This document shows, piece after piece, positions 33,828-35,084 of a stretch of 35,084 bases of DNA. Each line of letters opens with the position of its first letter. The stretch's first letter is position 1. Under the pieces are notes generated by a model. The model worked only from the letters and a program-made list of their open reading frames with translations. It was not told the DNA's origin and did not search any database. Made by a program: the position numbers and the translations under genes. Source of the stretch: an uncultured Pelagibacteraceae bacterium (GTDB taxonomy: Bacteria > Pseudomonadota > Alphaproteobacteria > Pelagibacterales > AG-422-B15); contig CACKXV010000008.1 of NCBI GenBank assembly GCA_902604225.1, positions 1 to 35,084 of the forward strand, in the 5' to 3' direction.

Positions 33828-35084
33828 GAACTTAATACTATATTGAGTACTTTATTAGGGACATAAATAGATTTCACAACATTGTTTTTGCCGAGAGCAT
33901 CATTGATATTCTTAATACTTTTTATTCTTTCATATATCTGTTTTTCACTGGTATCCTTTTCTACATTAACTTCAGCTCTTCTTTTGCCATTAATTTGTAT
34001 AACAACTGTAACTTCGCTTTTTTCTAAAAAAGATTGATTCACTTTAGGCCAAGGTTCAAAAATAATTGACTGCTTTGCATTTGTTAAAGTCCAGCACTCT
34101 TCTGCTAAATGAGGAACCATGGGTTCAATAATTCTTATCAGTATTCTAAGTACAGTACATAGCACCACTTCATCATTCTTTTCCTGAATTTTATATTTTG
34201 ATAAACCATTTACTAGTTCATATATTTTTGCAATTGCAACGTTCATTTGAAATTTCTCAATACCTCTCGTTATTGCATCAAGGTTTTGGTTACAAAGATA
34301 CATTAATTCCTTTGCCTCATTTGAAAGACTCATATCGTTGCTATAACTCTCTGAAGATAAATATTCTTTATTTTCGTTGATCAATGTCCAAATTTTTTGA
34401 CAAATTTTCCATGAACCGTGAATGCCTGACTCTGACCAATTAATATCTTTCTCTGGAGGACTGTCTGATAAGACAAACCATCGAGCTGCATCTGCACCAA
34501 ATGATTGAATTATAGTTTCAGGATCAATTACGTTCTTTTTAGATTTTGACATTGATTCAATCTGTCCCTCTGAGACCTCTTCTCCTGTTGAGACTTGTAT
34601 TAATTTTTTTCCATTTTTATTTACATCATCTGGAAAAACCCAATCTCCTGATTCATTTTTATAAGTATGATGACAAACCATACCTTGAGTGAAAAGACTT
34701 TGAAAAGGTTCATCAAAACTTTTCTGGTCTAAAGCTTTAGTAAAAAATCGTGAATACAATAAATGTAGTATTGCGTGTTCAACTCCTCCAACATACTGAT
34801 CAACAGGCATCCAATAATTGCTTTCATTATCATCAAATGGATTGTTTGAGTCAGGAGAGCAGAATCTTAAAAAATACCATGCAGAGTCTACAAAGGTGTC
34901 AAGCGTATCAGTTTCACGAATTGCATTCATCCCAGTCTTTGGACATTTGGTATATTTCCAGGTTGGGTGGTTATCAAGGGGGTTACCAGGAACACTTAAG
35001 TCTATGTCTTCTGGGAGTTTTATAGGTAGTTCATTTTCTGGTACTTCAATAATTTCGCCATCTTCCCTGTATAGTATTGGTATA
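33824..35084 (-). CDS. leuS: Leucyl-tRNA synthetase (C-terminal part, cut by window edge)
   Basis: It charges tRNA-Leu. The visible 419 codons cover the end of the editing domain/catalytic core onwards: [38 protein letters not shown], the catalytic MSKSKKN (near 34550), and the anticodon-binding and C-terminal domains through to TGA at 33824. The N-terminal half including HIGH lies beyond 35084. The ATG near 34930 is internal. The gene is intact within the window and overlaps the sulfotransferase start by 4 bases. Confidence 0.96.
   Translation of the reverse strand, partial: IPILYREDGEIIEVPENELPIKLPEDIDLSVPGNPLDNHPTWKYTKCPKTGMNAIRETDTLDTFVDSAWYFLRFCSPDSNNPFDDNESNYWMPVDQYVGGVEHAILHLLYSRFFTKALDQKSFDEPFQSLFTQGMVCHHTYKNESGDWVFPDDVNKNGKKLIQVSTGEEVSEGQIESMSKSKKNVIDPETIIQSFGADAARWFVLSDSPPEKDINWSESGIHGSWKICQKIWTLINENKEYLSSESYSNDMSLSNEAKELMYLCNQNLDAITRGIEKFQMNVAIAKIYELVNGLSKYKIQEKNDEVVLCTVLRILIRIIEPMVPHLAEECWTLTNAKQSIIFEPWPKVNQSFLEKSEVTVVIQINGKRRAEVNVEKDTSEKQIYERIKSIKNINDALGKNNVVKSIYVPNKVLNIVLSS

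Overview
The window is about 35 kb of an AT-rich, very compact bacterial chromosome. It carries almost only housekeeping genes, packed with 1- to 11-base overlaps. Gene content and order point to an alphaproteobacterium, probably a streamlined free-living marine lineage in the SAR11/HIMB59/SAR116 neighbourhood; this placement is inferred from gene order and codon bias only. The diagnostic blocks are maf-aroE-coaE-dnaQ beside secB, fxsA and a Tim44-like gene; hemE-hemH-hemJ-rho; mnmE-mnmG-rsmG-parA-parB; and dnaK-dnaJ-dapB.

Layout. Positions 1-4466 (+): tail of dnaK, then dnaJ, dapB, nth, a short-chain dehydrogenase broken by a frameshift in a run of nine A, and a PfkB sugar/nucleoside kinase. 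Positions 4470-11095 (-): an apparent eleven-gene operon starting with hisB, then a Bcp peroxiredoxin, hisH, hisA, hisF, a DUF1330 gene, hisE, a HIT protein, a PaaI-like thioesterase, an MDR oxidoreductase and a GT9 glycosyltransferase. Positions 11210-13500 (+): hslV, hslU (heat-shock protease) and a hotdog thioesterase. A Tim44-like gene (-) faces fxsA-secB (+), followed by the leftward run NUDIX-dnaQ-coaE-aroE-maf.

Positions 18594-18868 hold no gene but several DnaA-box-like 9-mers, one perfect, beside AT-rich tracts. They lie between maf and hemE, the neighbourhood of oriC in Caulobacter and Rickettsia. Genes immediately left of it run left and those immediately right run right, so I call this the likely replication origin. 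A perfect 16-bp parS palindrome lies inside rsmG, next to parA and parB about 9.7 kb away. The window therefore contains both the replication start and the centromere-like partition locus.

Right of the origin: hemE-hemH-hemJ (late haem synthesis), rho, then a leftward set of a secreted agmatine-deiminase-family enzyme, apt and ogt, then rightward a 2Fe-2S ferredoxin, mnmE, mnmG, rsmG, parA and parB. A final leftward run has leuS (5' part outside the window), a TPR-sulfotransferase fusion, lptE and holA.

The deiminase gene is the one clear insertion candidate. It is bracketed by a 28-bp perfect direct repeat, one copy being the 3' end of apt, and by 12-bp perfect inverted repeats. No tRNA, rRNA, CRISPR array, transposase or prophage was seen. 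I found no complete unknown system. The points most worth checking are the origin/parS pair, the bracketed deiminase unit and the A9 frameshift.
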